Assembly: GCF_003851685.1 (NCBI RefSeq)
Contig: NZ_CP027727.1
Coordinates: 558,001 to 622,000 of the forward strand
Reading direction: 5' to 3'
Origin: Pseudomonas sp. R5-89-07
GTDB taxonomy: Bacteria; Pseudomonadota; Gammaproteobacteria; Pseudomonadales; Pseudomonadaceae
DNA length: 64,000 nt
The first letter of the stretch is position 1. Each line of letters opens with the position of its first letter. The notes beneath the pieces were generated by a model that made no database searches, was not told where the DNA came from, and saw only the letters and a program-made list of their open reading frames with translations. Made by a program: the position numbers and the translations under genes. Shown here one piece after another: positions 26,011 to 37,027 of the stretch.

Positions 26011-26968
26011 TGGTTTTCCTCGGCACGATCTTGCGCAGCATCTGCTGCGCCTTGCCGGTCAGGCGCTTGAGCTTCGACTCTTTTTCCGGTTCTGCCAGGC
26101 CTTGCTGGCGCAGCCAGTCCTTCCAGCGAATCCGCTCATCACGCACCAGCCAGCCTTCCTGCTGGGCGAAGCTTTCGGCCAGGTACAAACCGCGCGTGCT
26201 CGCGGGGTACAGCTGATCTTTCTTGACGGTGTACAGCTCGGCGAGCGGTTCGCCGTCCTTGAGCGGCATCAGGTACAGGTCCGGGCGCTGGCGGTCCAGG
26301 CGTGCGACCAGTTGATCACCTTCCAGGCGCTCATCCACGTGAAACAGGCTCAGAGACTTGGCTTCCTTCGGCACTTCCAGGCGCAAATCGTAAATAAGCT
26401 GCAGTGATGCCGTGGGCAGGTGCACATAGGCTCGTGGCCGCTCGATCAACTGCGTGGTCGCGCAACGCACCGGGCGTGCGGCGCCGGACAGTGGGCTCAG
26501 GCGAAACGGCAGGGCTTCGCGATAATGCAGCGCGGCGGAGTAGGGCGCCGGCAGCCACGTGTCGTTGAAGCGCCCGCCGAGCCAGCCTTCGGGGGTTTCC
26601 AGCAGGCACTCTTCGGCAATTTCCTGGATGGCGGTGTGCAGCGGCAGGTTCAGTTCATGGGCCGGGACGTAGCCGGAGATCAGCTTGAGCACCACATCGC
26701 CGCGATCCTGACGACGCTGGCGCACCAGCACCCAGTAATCCTTGTTCTGCCAGTGCAGCGTCAGGCGCACCGAGACGCCCAGGTTCGCCAGTTCCAGGGC
26801 GAAGCGTTCGGCGTCCGGCACCTCGACCGGCTTGCGCCGTTGCAGGGTCTGGGCGAAGTTGAGCGGCATGCCGACGCTCTGGTAGCTCAGGCCTTCGGGG
26901 GTAGCTTCGACGTGCAGCGGCAGTGTCTTGAAGTTGCTGGGGTTCTTTCTTATGAGCGTACGCGGCAT
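26003..26968 (-). CDS. Uncharacterised protein with a Nudix-like core
   Basis: A 321-residue cytoplasmic protein that I do not recognise as a characterised enzyme. The region GYVPAHELNLPLHT followed by AIQEIAEECLL, around residues 98-122, resembles a Nudix box: G-x5-E is present and QEIAEEC mimics the RExxEE helix, but the spacing is two residues longer than the standard 14 and Arg is Gln. The C-terminus is very basic (KRLTGKAQQMLRKIVPRKTSR region). It ends 24 bases from hldE. It could be a catalytically changed Nudix protein or a look-alike. Confidence 0.7.
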   Translation of the reverse strand: MPRTLIRKNPSNFKTLPLHVEATPEGLSYQSVGMPLNFAQTLQRRKPVEVPDAERFALELANLGVSVRLTLHWQNKDYWVLVRQRRQDRGDVVLKLISGYVPAHELNLPLHTAIQEIAEECLLETPEGWLGGRFNDTWLPAPYSAALHYREALPFRLSPLSGAARPVRCATTQLIERPRAYVHLPTASLQLIYDLRLEVPKEAKSLSLFHVDERLEGDQLVARLDRQRPDLYLMPLKDGEPLAELYTVKKDQLYPASTRGLYLAESFAQQEGWLVRDERIRWKDWLRQQGLAEPEKESKLKRLTGKAQQMLRKIVPRKTSR

Positions 26969-27010
26969 GTCGGCTCCTTTTTGCGACGGGGTCGGCCGCG
27001 TGGGGCGGCA

Positions 27011-27823
27011 TCAGAGTTGACGAATGACCCGGGCAGCGGTTGCCACGTTATGGGCCAGGTGCAGCGGATTAATGGTCCCGACAATAGCACTGGCGACGCC
27101 CGTTTGCGCAAACAACAGCATGAAACTCGCCTGAATTGGATCCATTCCAGGTTCCAGGCAAACATGGCCGCTGGCCAGGGCTTTTTTCACCAGGATGCCC
27201 TTGCCATGGGCCGCCGCATAATCAATGACGGCTTTTTCGGCCTGTTCGTTCAGATTGTAGGTGACCATTGCGCAATCACCTCGCTCCAGCGCCTTCACCC
27301 CGCCTTCGACGGTCTTGCCGGAAAAGCCGAAACCGCGGACCTTGCCCTCTTTCTTCAGCGCCTCCAGGGTGTGGTACACCTCGCAATCGTTGAGGACATG
27401 CAGGTCATTGCCATCGGAGTGCACCAGCACCAGGTCGATAAAATCCGTTTCAAGTCGTTTCAGGCTGCGCTCGATTGACAGACGCGTATGCGCGGCACTG
27501 AAATCGTGGCGGGATACGCCGTCTTCGAACTCCTCACCGACCTTGCTGACGATCACCCAGTCCTTGCGCTGGCCACGCAGCAGCGGGCCCAGGCGCTCTT
27601 CGCTGCGGCCGTAGGCGGGTGCGGTGTCGATCAGGTTGATGCCCAGCTGGCGCGCCTGGCGCAGTAGCATGCGCGCCTCGTCGTCATCCGGAATCTTGAA
27701 GCCGCTGGGGTATTTCACCCCTTGGTCACGGCCCAGCTTGACGGTGCCCAGGCCCAGTGGGGACACCAGCAAGCCGGTGCTGCCCAGCGGGCGATGCAGG
27801 TCGTGCAGGGTTGGCAGGCTCAT
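27011..27823 (-). CDS. Aldo/keto reductase
   Basis: A 270-residue NADP-dependent oxidoreductase of the AKR superfamily with a TIM-barrel fold. The catalytic tetrad is visible: Asp and Tyr in NLIDTAPAYGRSEERLG, Lys in VSKVGEEF and His in LVLVHSDGND. The start at ATG 27823 (MSLPTLHDLHRPLGSTGL) overlaps the stop of the upstream FAD oxidoreductase by 4 bases, so the pair is coupled. The much longer frame reaching 28195 is out of family and lies over the neighbour. The substrate is unknown. Confidence 0.88.
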   Translation of the reverse strand: MSLPTLHDLHRPLGSTGLLVSPLGLGTVKLGRDQGVKYPSGFKIPDDDEARMLLRQARQLGINLIDTAPAYGRSEERLGPLLRGQRKDWVIVSKVGEEFEDGVSRHDFSAAHTRLSIERSLKRLETDFIDLVLVHSDGNDLHVLNDCEVYHTLEALKKEGKVRGFGFSGKTVEGGVKALERGDCAMVTYNLNEQAEKAVIDYAAAHGKGILVKKALASGHVCLEPGMDPIQASFMLLFAQTGVASAIVGTINPLHLAHNVATAARVIRQL

Positions 27824-28995
27824 GGCAACAATTGCTCCCAGGCGGGTTGGCCGATAGCCGGCTTGGGCAAGTCGGGCAGCGGCTCGCTGACGCTTGGGCG
27901 GATGCCATCGCGTTCCAGGCTGTTGATCACGCGGTCGGCGAAATCCGGTGCCAGGGCCAGCTTGGTCGGCCAGCCCACCAACAGGCGACCCTGTTCGGCA
28001 AGGAAAGCATTGTCGGGACGGGTCAGGCCCGATTGCAGTGGCTCGGCGCGGCTGACGCGCAGGGTGGCCCACTGGGTCTGGCTCATGTCGATCCACGGCA
28101 ACAATTGAGCCAGCTCTTTCTGGGCGGTGGCGATCTGCTCTTGCGGCGTGCGTGCCACGCCATCGGATTCGGCGATATCGCCGCCGATGTACCACACCCA
28201 GTTACCGTCGGCCGCCGGGTGGGTGGTCACGGTCAGGCGTGGCTTGGTGCCGCCGCCCAGGCAGTGAGCATACAACGGCTTCAACCCCGGGCCTTTGGCG
28301 AGAATCATGTGCAGCGGGCGGGTCTGCATCGCTGGCTGGCTCAAGCCCAGGGCACCCAGTAGATCCGCCGTGCCGGCTCCGGCACTCAGCACGATGCGCT
28401 GGGCGCGGATTTCACGACCATCGACCTTCAAGCCCACCAGCGTTTCGCCTTCGCGCAGCGGTTCGATGTGTTGGCCTGCGAGCAAACCGTCACCGGCCAG
28501 GTGCGCCAGGCGTTCAATCAGGCTCGGTACGTCAACGACCAACTCCGCCAGGCGATAGACCTTGCCCTTGAAGCGGCGGTCTTGCAGCGCCAGCGGCAGT
28601 TCGTCGCCCTTGACCTGATCGACGCGACCGCGCACGGCCTTGCTGGCGAAAAAGCTGGTGAGATTGCCGGCGAGGGTGCCGGGGGACCACAGGTAATGGG
28701 CCTGCGAGAGCAGGCGCACGCCGGACAGGTCCAGCTCGCCCTGGCCGGCCAGGGCTTCACGCCAGCGGCGCGGCATGTCGGCAATCGCTTCGGAGGCGCC
28801 CGTGAGGGCGCCATGCAGGGCGTATTTCGCGCCGCCGTGAATGATCCCCTGGGACTTCACGCTTTGCCCGCCGCCCAGGGTCGCGCTTTCCACCAGTACC
28901 GTGGAAAACCCCTGGCGGCGCAGGCGCGCATTGAGCCAGAGGCCGGCAACCCCGGCGCCGACAATCAGAACGTCGGTGGAAATAACGGATGGCAT
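27820..28995 (-). CDS. FAD-dependent oxidoreductase (DAO / glycerol-3-phosphate dehydrogenase-like)
   Basis: A 391-residue flavoprotein of the DAO superfamily. The N-terminal dinucleotide site is VLIVGAGVAGLWLNARLRRQG and the following GGGQSVKSQGIIHGGAKYAL block is typical of GlpD-like oxidases. I start it at ATG 28995 (MPSVISTDVL), which has GAGG 6 bases upstream; the frame continues to 29019. It is coupled to the aldo/keto reductase, as in P. aeruginosa PA4991-PA4992. The substrate is unknown. Confidence 0.85.
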   Translation of the reverse strand: MPSVISTDVLIVGAGVAGLWLNARLRRQGFSTVLVESATLGGGQSVKSQGIIHGGAKYALHGALTGASEAIADMPRRWREALAGQGELDLSGVRLLSQAHYLWSPGTLAGNLTSFFASKAVRGRVDQVKGDELPLALQDRRFKGKVYRLAELVVDVPSLIERLAHLAGDGLLAGQHIEPLREGETLVGLKVDGREIRAQRIVLSAGAGTADLLGALGLSQPAMQTRPLHMILAKGPGLKPLYAHCLGGGTKPRLTVTTHPAADGNWVWYIGGDIAESDGVARTPQEQIATAQKELAQLLPWIDMSQTQWATLRVSRAEPLQSGLTRPDNAFLAEQGRLLVGWPTKLALAPDFADRVINSLERDGIRPSVSEPLPDLPKPAIGQPAWEQLLP

Positions 28996-29050
28996 CGGCG
29001 ACCTCAATGTTCTAGACAAGAGGCGCAGTATACAGGCTGTTGAGTGGTGG

Positions 29051-29386
29051 TCAGTGACCGGCGGTTTTCGAGAACAGCTGAATCACCACCACGCCCAGCA
29101 CAATCAGCGCCATTCCCAGCATGGCCGGGATGTCCAGCTTCTGCCCGTAGATAAACAGCGCCGCAATGCTCACCATCACGATGCCCATCCCCGCCCAGAC
29201 GGCATAAGCCACGCCAACCGGCACCGTGCGCACCACCAGGGTCAGCATCCAGAACGCCACGCCGTACCCGACGATCACCAGCAGCAATGGGATAGGCGTG
29301 CTCCAGCCTTTGATGGCTTTCATCGAAACGGTCGCGATCACTTCCGAACAGATGGCGATGGCCAGGTAATAGTAGGCGACGTTCAT
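29051..29386 (-). CDS. Small multidrug resistance (SMR/EmrE) transporter
   Basis: A 111-residue inner-membrane protein with four membrane segments, an EmrE-type proton-coupled antiporter for cationic compounds. The essential membrane Glu is residue 15 in AICSEVIATVSMKAI, and WAGMGIVMVS is the SMR signature region. The start at ATG 29386 (MNVAYYYLAI) is preceded by GAGG. It is divergent from a LysR gene only about 100 bases away, which may control it. Confidence 0.9.
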   Translation of the reverse strand: MNVAYYYLAIAICSEVIATVSMKAIKGWSTPIPLLLVIVGYGVAFWMLTLVVRTVPVGVAYAVWAGMGIVMVSIAALFIYGQKLDIPAMLGMALIVLGVVVIQLFSKTAGH

Positions 29387-29460
29387 GGTGCATTCCTCAA
29401 GGTGTAGCGCGTTTGATAAGGTCGGCATTCTAGAGGTTCAACAGATGGGGTAAAGTCATT

Positions 29461-29483
29461 ACCTATCCGTATTCAAGATAGGT
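29461..29483. promoter_or_regulatory. LysR-type inverted repeat in the SMR/LysR divergent gap
   Basis: ACCTATC-N9-GATAGGT, with perfect 7-base arms, contains the ATC-N9-GAT (T-N11-A) form typical of LysR-type binding sites. It ends 6 bases before the LysR start codon, so it could mediate autoregulation and control of the divergent SMR gene. Confidence 0.6.
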
Positions 29484-29489
29484 TCAGCC

Positions 29490-30380
29490 ATGAGCGTGCA
29501 GTGGGATCTGGAGCAGATGCGCCTGTTTGTCAGTGTCGCCGAGCAGCGTTCGTTCTCTGCCGTCGCGCGCGGGCAACGCAAGGCGCAATCGGCGGTCAGC
29601 AATGCGATTGCGATGCTGGAGGCGGACCTCGGCTTCAGCCTGTTCGAGCGTAGCAGTGGCCGCCAGCCGCGCCTGACCGAAGCCGGCAGTGTGTTGCTGG
29701 AGGAAGCGCGTGAAGTGCTGCGCCAGTGCGAGCGCCTGACGGGGCGGGCGTTGTCGTTAACCCGTGGCGAGGAGGCTTGCTTGCGCCTGGCTCAGGACGA
29801 GGCGATGTTGTTCCAGCCGGTGCTTGATAGCCTTGAGGCGCTGGCGGTGCGCTATCCGCTGCTTGAGGTGCAGTTGTCCAGCGCCGCCCAGGGCGATGTA
29901 GCGCGCAAGCTGGTGGAGCGCCAGGCCGACCTGGGCCTGCTGTTCTATCACGACCAGATCCCCGAAGCCCTTGAGCGGCGGGTGGTGGGCAGTGTGGAAA
30001 TGGTCACGGTGTGCGGTGTGAATCACCCACTGGCCAAGCAGAAGTACGTGGATTGCCAACGGCTGGCGCAGTTTCGCCAGTTGCTGATGTCGACCCAGAC
30101 GAGTGTCTACCCTGGCAGTGAAGCCGCCAGCCCGCTGGTGTGGCGGGCCGACAGCTTCTATGTGCTGGCCGAATGGCTGATGAGCGGCCTCGGTTGGGCC
30201 TGGTTGCCGCGGCATATCGTGCAGTACCCCACCTATCAACAACAAATGGTCGAGCTGGACAGCGAATGGACCCCGCCGGCGCTGGTGGTAGAGCTGGTGT
30301 GGCGCCGCGATGAGCACCTCGGGCCGGCCGCGCGCTTTTTGGCTAAACGTTTTGCCGAGTGCTTGCAGGCGATTGACTGA
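29490..30380 (+). CDS. LysR-family transcriptional regulator
   Basis: A 296-residue regulator with a winged HTH at residues about 5-65 (QMRLFVSVAEQRSFSAVARG, then QSAVSNAIAMLEADLGFSLF) and a periplasmic-binding-protein-like effector domain. It is divergent from the SMR transporter and ends 23 bases before waaA. The inverted repeat at 29461-29483 is the likely autoregulatory site. The inducer is unknown. Confidence 0.92.
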   Translation: MSVQWDLEQMRLFVSVAEQRSFSAVARGQRKAQSAVSNAIAMLEADLGFSLFERSSGRQPRLTEAGSVLLEEAREVLRQCERLTGRALSLTRGEEACLRLAQDEAMLFQPVLDSLEALAVRYPLLEVQLSSAAQGDVARKLVERQADLGLLFYHDQIPEALERRVVGSVEMVTVCGVNHPLAKQKYVDCQRLAQFRQLLMSTQTSVYPGSEAASPLVWRADSFYVLAEWLMSGLGWAWLPRHIVQYPTYQQQMVELDSEWTPPALVVELVWRRDEHLGPAARFLAKRFAECLQAID

Positions 30381-30403
30381 AAAAGCCGATAAACTCCGCC
30401 GCC

Positions 30404-31681
30404 ATGAATAGAACTCTCTACACCTGTCTGTTTTACCTGGCGCTGCCGTTGGTGGCTTTACGTCTGTGGCTGCGTGCACGCAAGGCGCCGGCCTATGCCA
30501 AGCGCGTGGGCGAGCGGTTTTCCTATGGCTTGCCGGCGATGCAGCCAGGCGGGATCTGGGTGCATGCGGTGTCGGTGGGCGAAAGCATCGCCGCCGCGCC
30601 GATGATCCGCGCCTTGCTTGAGCGTTATCCGCAGTTGCCGATGACCGTCACCTGCATGACGCCCACCGGTTCCGAGCGCATCCAGGCACTGTTCGCCCAT
30701 GAACCGCGCGTTCAGCATTGTTATCTGCCGTACGATTTACCCTGCGCGGCCAGGCGTTTCCTCGACCGGGTACAGCCCAGGCTGGCGGTGATCATGGAAA
30801 CCGAGTTGTGGCCCAACCATATCCACGCCTGTGCCCAGCGTGGTATCCCGGTAGCCCTGGCCAACGCGCGGTTGTCGGCGCGCTCGGCCAAGGGCTACGC
30901 ACGCTTTGCCAGGCTCACGGCGCCGATGCTGGCGCAAATGAGCCTGTTTGCGGTACAGACCGAAACCGAGGCCCAGCGTTTTCGCAGCCTGGGCGCGCGT
31001 GCTGAAACCGTTGAAGTGACCGGCTCGATCAAATTCGACCTGACCATCGACCCGCAGCTGCCGGAGCGCGCCGCCGCCCTGCGCGAACAATGGGGGGCCG
31101 GCGAGCGCCCAGTGTGGATCGCCGCCAGCACCCACGAAGGTGAAGACGACATCGTGCTCGCGGCCCATCGTCAACTGCTGGCCAGCTACCCCAACGCGCT
31201 GCTGATTCTGGTGCCCCGTCATCAGGAGCGTTTCGGCCCGACCTTCGAACGGTGCGTGCAGCAAGGCTTTGCCACGGTGCGGCGCTCCAGTGGCGAAGCG
31301 GTCACCGCGCACACCTCGGTGCTGCTGGGCGACACCATGGGCGAGTTGCTGTTTCTCTACGCCTTGGCCGACAGCGCCTTTGTCGGCGGCAGCCTGGTGC
31401 CGACCGGAGGGCACAACCCGCTGGAACCGGCGGCGCTGGGCAAGCCAGTGATCATGGGCCCGCACCTGTTCAACTTCCTCGAAATCAGCGCGATGATGCG
31501 CGAGGCCGGGGCGTTGCGCGAAGTGGATGATGCAGACGGGTTGGCCGAAGCGGTACGGCAGCTGTTCGAGCTGCCGCAGGATGCGCGCAGGATGGCCGAG
31601 TCGGGACTGAAGGTGATGCGGGCCAATCAGGGGGCGTTGAAGCGCTTGTTGGATGGCCTGGATAGGCTGATGACTCACTGA
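30404..31681 (+). CDS. waaA: Kdo transferase
   Basis: Adds Kdo residues from CMP-Kdo to lipid IVA, the step that makes the acceptor for WaaC. The 425 residues begin with a membrane anchor (LYTCLFYLALPLVALRLWLR) followed by a GT-B fold; MTPTGSERIQALF and ANARLSARSAKGYARF are characteristic of WaaA, and EGEDDIVLAAHRQLL starts the CMP-Kdo half. It lies 23 bases after the LysR gene and ends facing tolC across a REP doublet, away from the main LPS cluster. Confidence 0.95.
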   Translation: MNRTLYTCLFYLALPLVALRLWLRARKAPAYAKRVGERFSYGLPAMQPGGIWVHAVSVGESIAAAPMIRALLERYPQLPMTVTCMTPTGSERIQALFAHEPRVQHCYLPYDLPCAARRFLDRVQPRLAVIMETELWPNHIHACAQRGIPVALANARLSARSAKGYARFARLTAPMLAQMSLFAVQTETEAQRFRSLGARAETVEVTGSIKFDLTIDPQLPERAAALREQWGAGERPVWIAASTHEGEDDIVLAAHRQLLASYPNALLILVPRHQERFGPTFERCVQQGFATVRRSSGEAVTAHTSVLLGDTMGELLFLYALADSAFVGGSLVPTGGHNPLEPAALGKPVIMGPHLFNFLEISAMMREAGALREVDDADGLAEAVRQLFELPQDARRMAESGLKVMRANQGALKRLLDGLDRLMTH

Positions 31682-31697
31682 CCCAACGCAGATCAGT

Positions 31698-31786
31698 TGT
31701 GGGAGGGGGCTTGCCCCCGATGACGGAGTGTCAGTCAACACTACTTGAACTGACAGACTGCCATCGGGGGCAAGCCCCCTCCCACA
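31698..31786. repeat. REP doublet, GGGGGCTTGCCCCC family, inward type
   Basis: Two facing REP units with the spacer motif GAGTGTCAGTC and its partner ACTGACAGACTGCC. It fills the convergent gap between waaA and tolC. Confidence 0.9.
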
Positions 31787-31802
31787 TTGGTTTGTGTTGT
31801 TT

Positions 31803-33242
31803 TCAGGAGCCGGGGCGGGCCTTCAGTTGCTCGGCGGCGGCCTTGGCCAGGTCCGGTGGCAGGAAGTCCTTGTCCGGGTTGTAGTCAGCCTTCAGATAGC
31901 GCGTCAGCTCCTGCAGATCCCCCGGGTTCAAGGTGCCCGCCGCCTGCTTCAAGCGCAGGTTGTCGAGGATGTAGTCGTAGCGGCTGTTGTTGTAGTTGCG
32001 CACCGACGAGTAGAGCTGGCGCTGTGCGTCCAGCACGTCGACGATATTGCGCGTGCCCACCTGATAGCCGATTTCCGTGGCTTCCACCGCGCTCTGGTTG
32101 GAGATGATCGACTGGCGGCGCGCTTGGACCTGCTCCACATCGGTGTTCACTGCACGGTGCAGGTTGCGGGTATTTTCCACGACCTGACGGCGCAGGCCTT
32201 CGCGTTGCTGCTCGGTCTGGCCCAGGCGCGAGTAGGACTCACGTACCTGGGAGCTGGTCAGCCCGCCACTGTATATCGGAATGTTCAGGCGCAGGCCGAT
32301 GGTGCGCTGTTCGACGTCACCGCGATAAGGCGTGCCGAACGCATTCGGGTTGCTGAAGCCCAGGGCATCGTTATCGCCTTTTTCGTACTGCGCCACCGCG
32401 TCCAGGGTGGGGGCGTGGCCGGCCTTGCGCTGCTTGAGGGTTTCTTCGGCAGCGGTGACGGCGTAGTTGCTGGCCAGCAGGTTGAGGTTCTGGCGGCCGG
32501 CGGTTTCGACCCAGGCCTTGGCGTCGTTCGGCAGCGGCGGCAGCACCGGCAGTGTGTGGACAATGCCCTGGATCGAATTGTATTGGCGGTTGGTCAGGGT
32601 GATCAGCGCTTCGAAGGCGTCTTCCACCTGGCGCTGGGCAAGGATGCGGTTGGCCCGCGCGGTGTCATAGCTGGCCTGGGATTGCAGCACGTCGGTCTTG
32701 TCCGACAGGCCCACATCGAAACGTTCGTTGGATTGGTCCAACTGGCGCTTGAAGGCATTTTCTTCGGCCTTGGTCGAGGCCAGGTTGTCCTGGGCGCGCA
32801 GCACGGCGAAGTAGCTTTCGGCGCTCTGCAGGATCAGGTTCTGTTCGGTCGCCGAAAGTTGCAGCGCCGCTTGCTCGTTGGTGGCTTCGGCGGCTTGCAG
32901 CTGGAACCAGCGGTCGGCACGGAACAGCGGCTGGCTCAGGGTGGCGCGCCAGGAATGCGCATCGCGGTTGGCGGTGGCGGCCGGCGTGTCGATCTGGGTG
33001 CGCACATTGTTGATATCCGCACCGCCGGTCAGGTTGGGCAGCAACCCGGCGCGGGCCTGGGGCACCACTTCCTTCTGCGCGCCGTACTGGGCCCGTGCGG
33101 CGGCCAGGTCGGCGTTGTTGTCCACCGCTTCCTGGTAGACGCTGACCAGGTCGGTCCTGGCAGACAAGGGCGCCTCAGCTGCCCAGACCATGGTGGTGGT
33201 CGCACAAGACACGGCAACAGCCAGTGAAAGTTTGCGCAGCAT
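31803..33242 (-). CDS. tolC: TolC-family outer-membrane channel
   Basis: A 479-residue outer-membrane efflux/secretion channel of the TolC type, forming a trimeric barrel and periplasmic helical tunnel used by tripartite pumps and type I secretion. The start at ATG 33242 gives MLRKLSLAVAVSCATTTM with a signal peptide cut near VWA-AEA; the longer frame adds a tail in the promoter region. Two repeated OEP halves are visible (residues about 30-240 and 250-440). No pump partner is adjacent, as is usual for the generic TolC. It is divergent from thiC. Confidence 0.9.
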   Translation of the reverse strand: MLRKLSLAVAVSCATTTMVWAAEAPLSARTDLVSVYQEAVDNNADLAAARAQYGAQKEVVPQARAGLLPNLTGGADINNVRTQIDTPAATANRDAHSWRATLSQPLFRADRWFQLQAAEATNEQAALQLSATEQNLILQSAESYFAVLRAQDNLASTKAEENAFKRQLDQSNERFDVGLSDKTDVLQSQASYDTARANRILAQRQVEDAFEALITLTNRQYNSIQGIVHTLPVLPPLPNDAKAWVETAGRQNLNLLASNYAVTAAEETLKQRKAGHAPTLDAVAQYEKGDNDALGFSNPNAFGTPYRGDVEQRTIGLRLNIPIYSGGLTSSQVRESYSRLGQTEQQREGLRRQVVENTRNLHRAVNTDVEQVQARRQSIISNQSAVEATEIGYQVGTRNIVDVLDAQRQLYSSVRNYNNSRYDYILDNLRLKQAAGTLNPGDLQELTRYLKADYNPDKDFLPPDLAKAAAEQLKARPGS

Positions 33243-33401
33243 GAGTCGATCCCTGAATAATATTACGATGATAATTTGGAGCCCAAGGCTACGGTGGCAC
33301 AACCGGAGCGTCAAGCCTTGAGGCCGCTCACGAGTGTAGTGGTCACACCACGGCACAACAATCCTGCAATCACGCCATTTATCACGCCGAATGCAGCGCT
33401 A

Positions 33402-33430
33402 TTGGCAATTTGCCCACACCATGGTCTAGA
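33402..33430 (+). promoter_or_regulatory. Probable thiC promoter
   Basis: TTGGCA at 33402-33407 and TCTAGA at 33425-33430 are spaced 17 bases apart. This would start transcription about 10 bases before the first stem of the TPP riboswitch. Confidence 0.4.
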
Positions 33431-33440
33431 CTGGCCGCGT

Positions 33441-35594
<2,154 letters not shown>

Positions 35595-35623
35595 TTCGGG
35601 ATTTCAGGGGCCTGTAAGGGCCT

Positions 35624-35695
35624 CATCGAGGGCAAGCCCCCTCCCACATTGATCGGGTTCACACAATCAAAGGTGGGAGGGGGCTTGCCCCCGAT
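35624..35695. repeat. REP doublet, GGGGGCTTGCCCCC family, outward type
   Basis: Two outward-facing REP units with a short spacer (about 24 bases), between thiC and cytX. The first unit has GAGGGC in place of GGGGGC. Confidence 0.88.
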
Positions 35696-35737
35696 AGCTA
35701 TCTCCCAAACAAAAAATGCCCCTCAGAGATACCCCCC

Positions 35738-37027
35738 TTGAGCATTCAACCGAGTACCTACTCCCCCTACCTCGCGGTGCCCACCGACAAACGTGTCTTC
35801 GGCGCCCGCGACCTGTTCTCCCTGTGGTTTTCCCTCGGCATCGGCCTGATGGTGCTGCAAACCGGCGCGCTGTTGGCGCCGGGCCTGGGCTTGTCCGGCG
35901 CCTTGCTGGCGATTTTCCTCGGCACCCTGGTGGGCGTGTTGCTGCTGGCCGCCGTCGGCGTGATCGGCAGCGACACCGGCCTGTCCGCCATGGCCGCGCT
36001 CAAGCTCAGCCTGGGTGCCAAAGGCGCCAGCCTGCCGGCGCTGTTGAACCTGCTGCAGTTGATTGGCTGGGGCTCGTTCGAGATCATCGTGATGCGCGAT
36101 GCCGCCAGTTTGTTGGGCGCGCGCGCGTTCAGCGAAGGCAGCCTGCTGGCGAGCCCCTTGCTGTGGACGCTGTTCTTCGGCGGCCTCGCAACCTTGCTGG
36201 CGGTGAGTGGCCCGCTGACCTTCGTGCGGCAGATCCTGCGCAAATGGGGCATCTGGCTGCTGCTAGCGGCCTGCCTGTGGCTAACCTGGAACCTCTTCGC
36301 CAAGGCCGACCTCGCCGCCCTGTGGGCGCAGGCCGGTGATGGCTCGATGCCGTTTGCGGTGGGCTTCGACATTGCCATCGCCATGCCGCTGTCCTGGCTG
36401 CCGCTGATCGCCGACTACTCACGCTTCGGCAAGCGCGCCAAAAGCGTGTTCGGCGGTACTGCGCTGGGGTTCTTTATCGGCAATTTCTGGCTGATGAGCC
36501 TGGGCGTGGCCTACACCCTGGCATTTGCGCCAAGCGGTGAGGTGAATGCATTGCTGCTGGCCCTGGCCGGTGCCGGCCTGGGTATTCCGCTGCTGCTGAT
36601 CCTGCTGGACGAGTCGGAAAACGCGTTTGCCGATATTCACTCGGCGGCGGTGTCCAGTGGGATTCTGCTGCGCTTGAAGGTCGAGCACCTGGCGTTGGTC
36701 ATTGGCGTGGTTTGCACCTTGATCGCCTGCTTTGCGCCGTTGGCGCAATACCAGAACTTCCTGTTGCTGATCGGTTCGGTGTTCGCGCCGCTGTTCGGCG
36801 TGGTGCTGGTGGACCACTTCATCCTGCGCCGTCGGGCCCAGGGCGCGGTGACCCTGCTGCACTGGCCGGCGCTGGTCGCCTGGCTGGGCGGCATCGCGAC
36901 CTATCATCTGCTGGCCAACCTTTATCCGGATGTCGGCGCTACCCTGCCGGCATTGCTGCTGGCAGGGCTGTTGCAGTGGATCCTGGGGCGGGCGGTCAGT
37001 GGCGTGCGGGCATCAGCTCAGGCTTGA
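35738..37027 (+). CDS. cytX: Probable hydroxymethylpyrimidine transporter CytX (NCS1 family)
   Basis: A 429-residue inner-membrane permease of the nucleobase:cation symporter-1 family with about 12 membrane segments. The N-terminus (VFGARDLFSLWFSLGIGLMV) matches CytX proteins, which are tied to thiamine genes and predicted to import HMP. Its position after riboswitch-controlled thiC supports that. The TTG start at 35738 is weakly supported (AGAGA upstream). Its 3' end overlaps the opposing lipoprotein gene by 32 bases. Confidence 0.85.
   Translation: MSIQPSTYSPYLAVPTDKRVFGARDLFSLWFSLGIGLMVLQTGALLAPGLGLSGALLAIFLGTLVGVLLLAAVGVIGSDTGLSAMAALKLSLGAKGASLPALLNLLQLIGWGSFEIIVMRDAASLLGARAFSEGSLLASPLLWTLFFGGLATLLAVSGPLTFVRQILRKWGIWLLLAACLWLTWNLFAKADLAALWAQAGDGSMPFAVGFDIAIAMPLSWLPLIADYSRFGKRAKSVFGGTALGFFIGNFWLMSLGVAYTLAFAPSGEVNALLLALAGAGLGIPLLLILLDESENAFADIHSAAVSSGILLRLKVEHLALVIGVVCTLIACFAPLAQYQNFLLLIGSVFAPLFGVVLVDHFILRRRAQGAVTLLHWPALVAWLGGIATYHLLANLYPDVGATLPALLLAGLLQWILGRAVSGVRASAQA

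Noticed and set aside
27011..28195. A longer start for the aldo/keto reductase
   Set aside because: The added 124 residues overlap the FAD oxidoreductase gene out of frame and do not resemble any reductase N-terminus; ATG 27823 gives the family length.
33243..33440. A small gene between tolC and the riboswitch
   Set aside because: No ORF with a ribosome binding site and plausible composition is present; the stretch is better explained as two divergent promoters.
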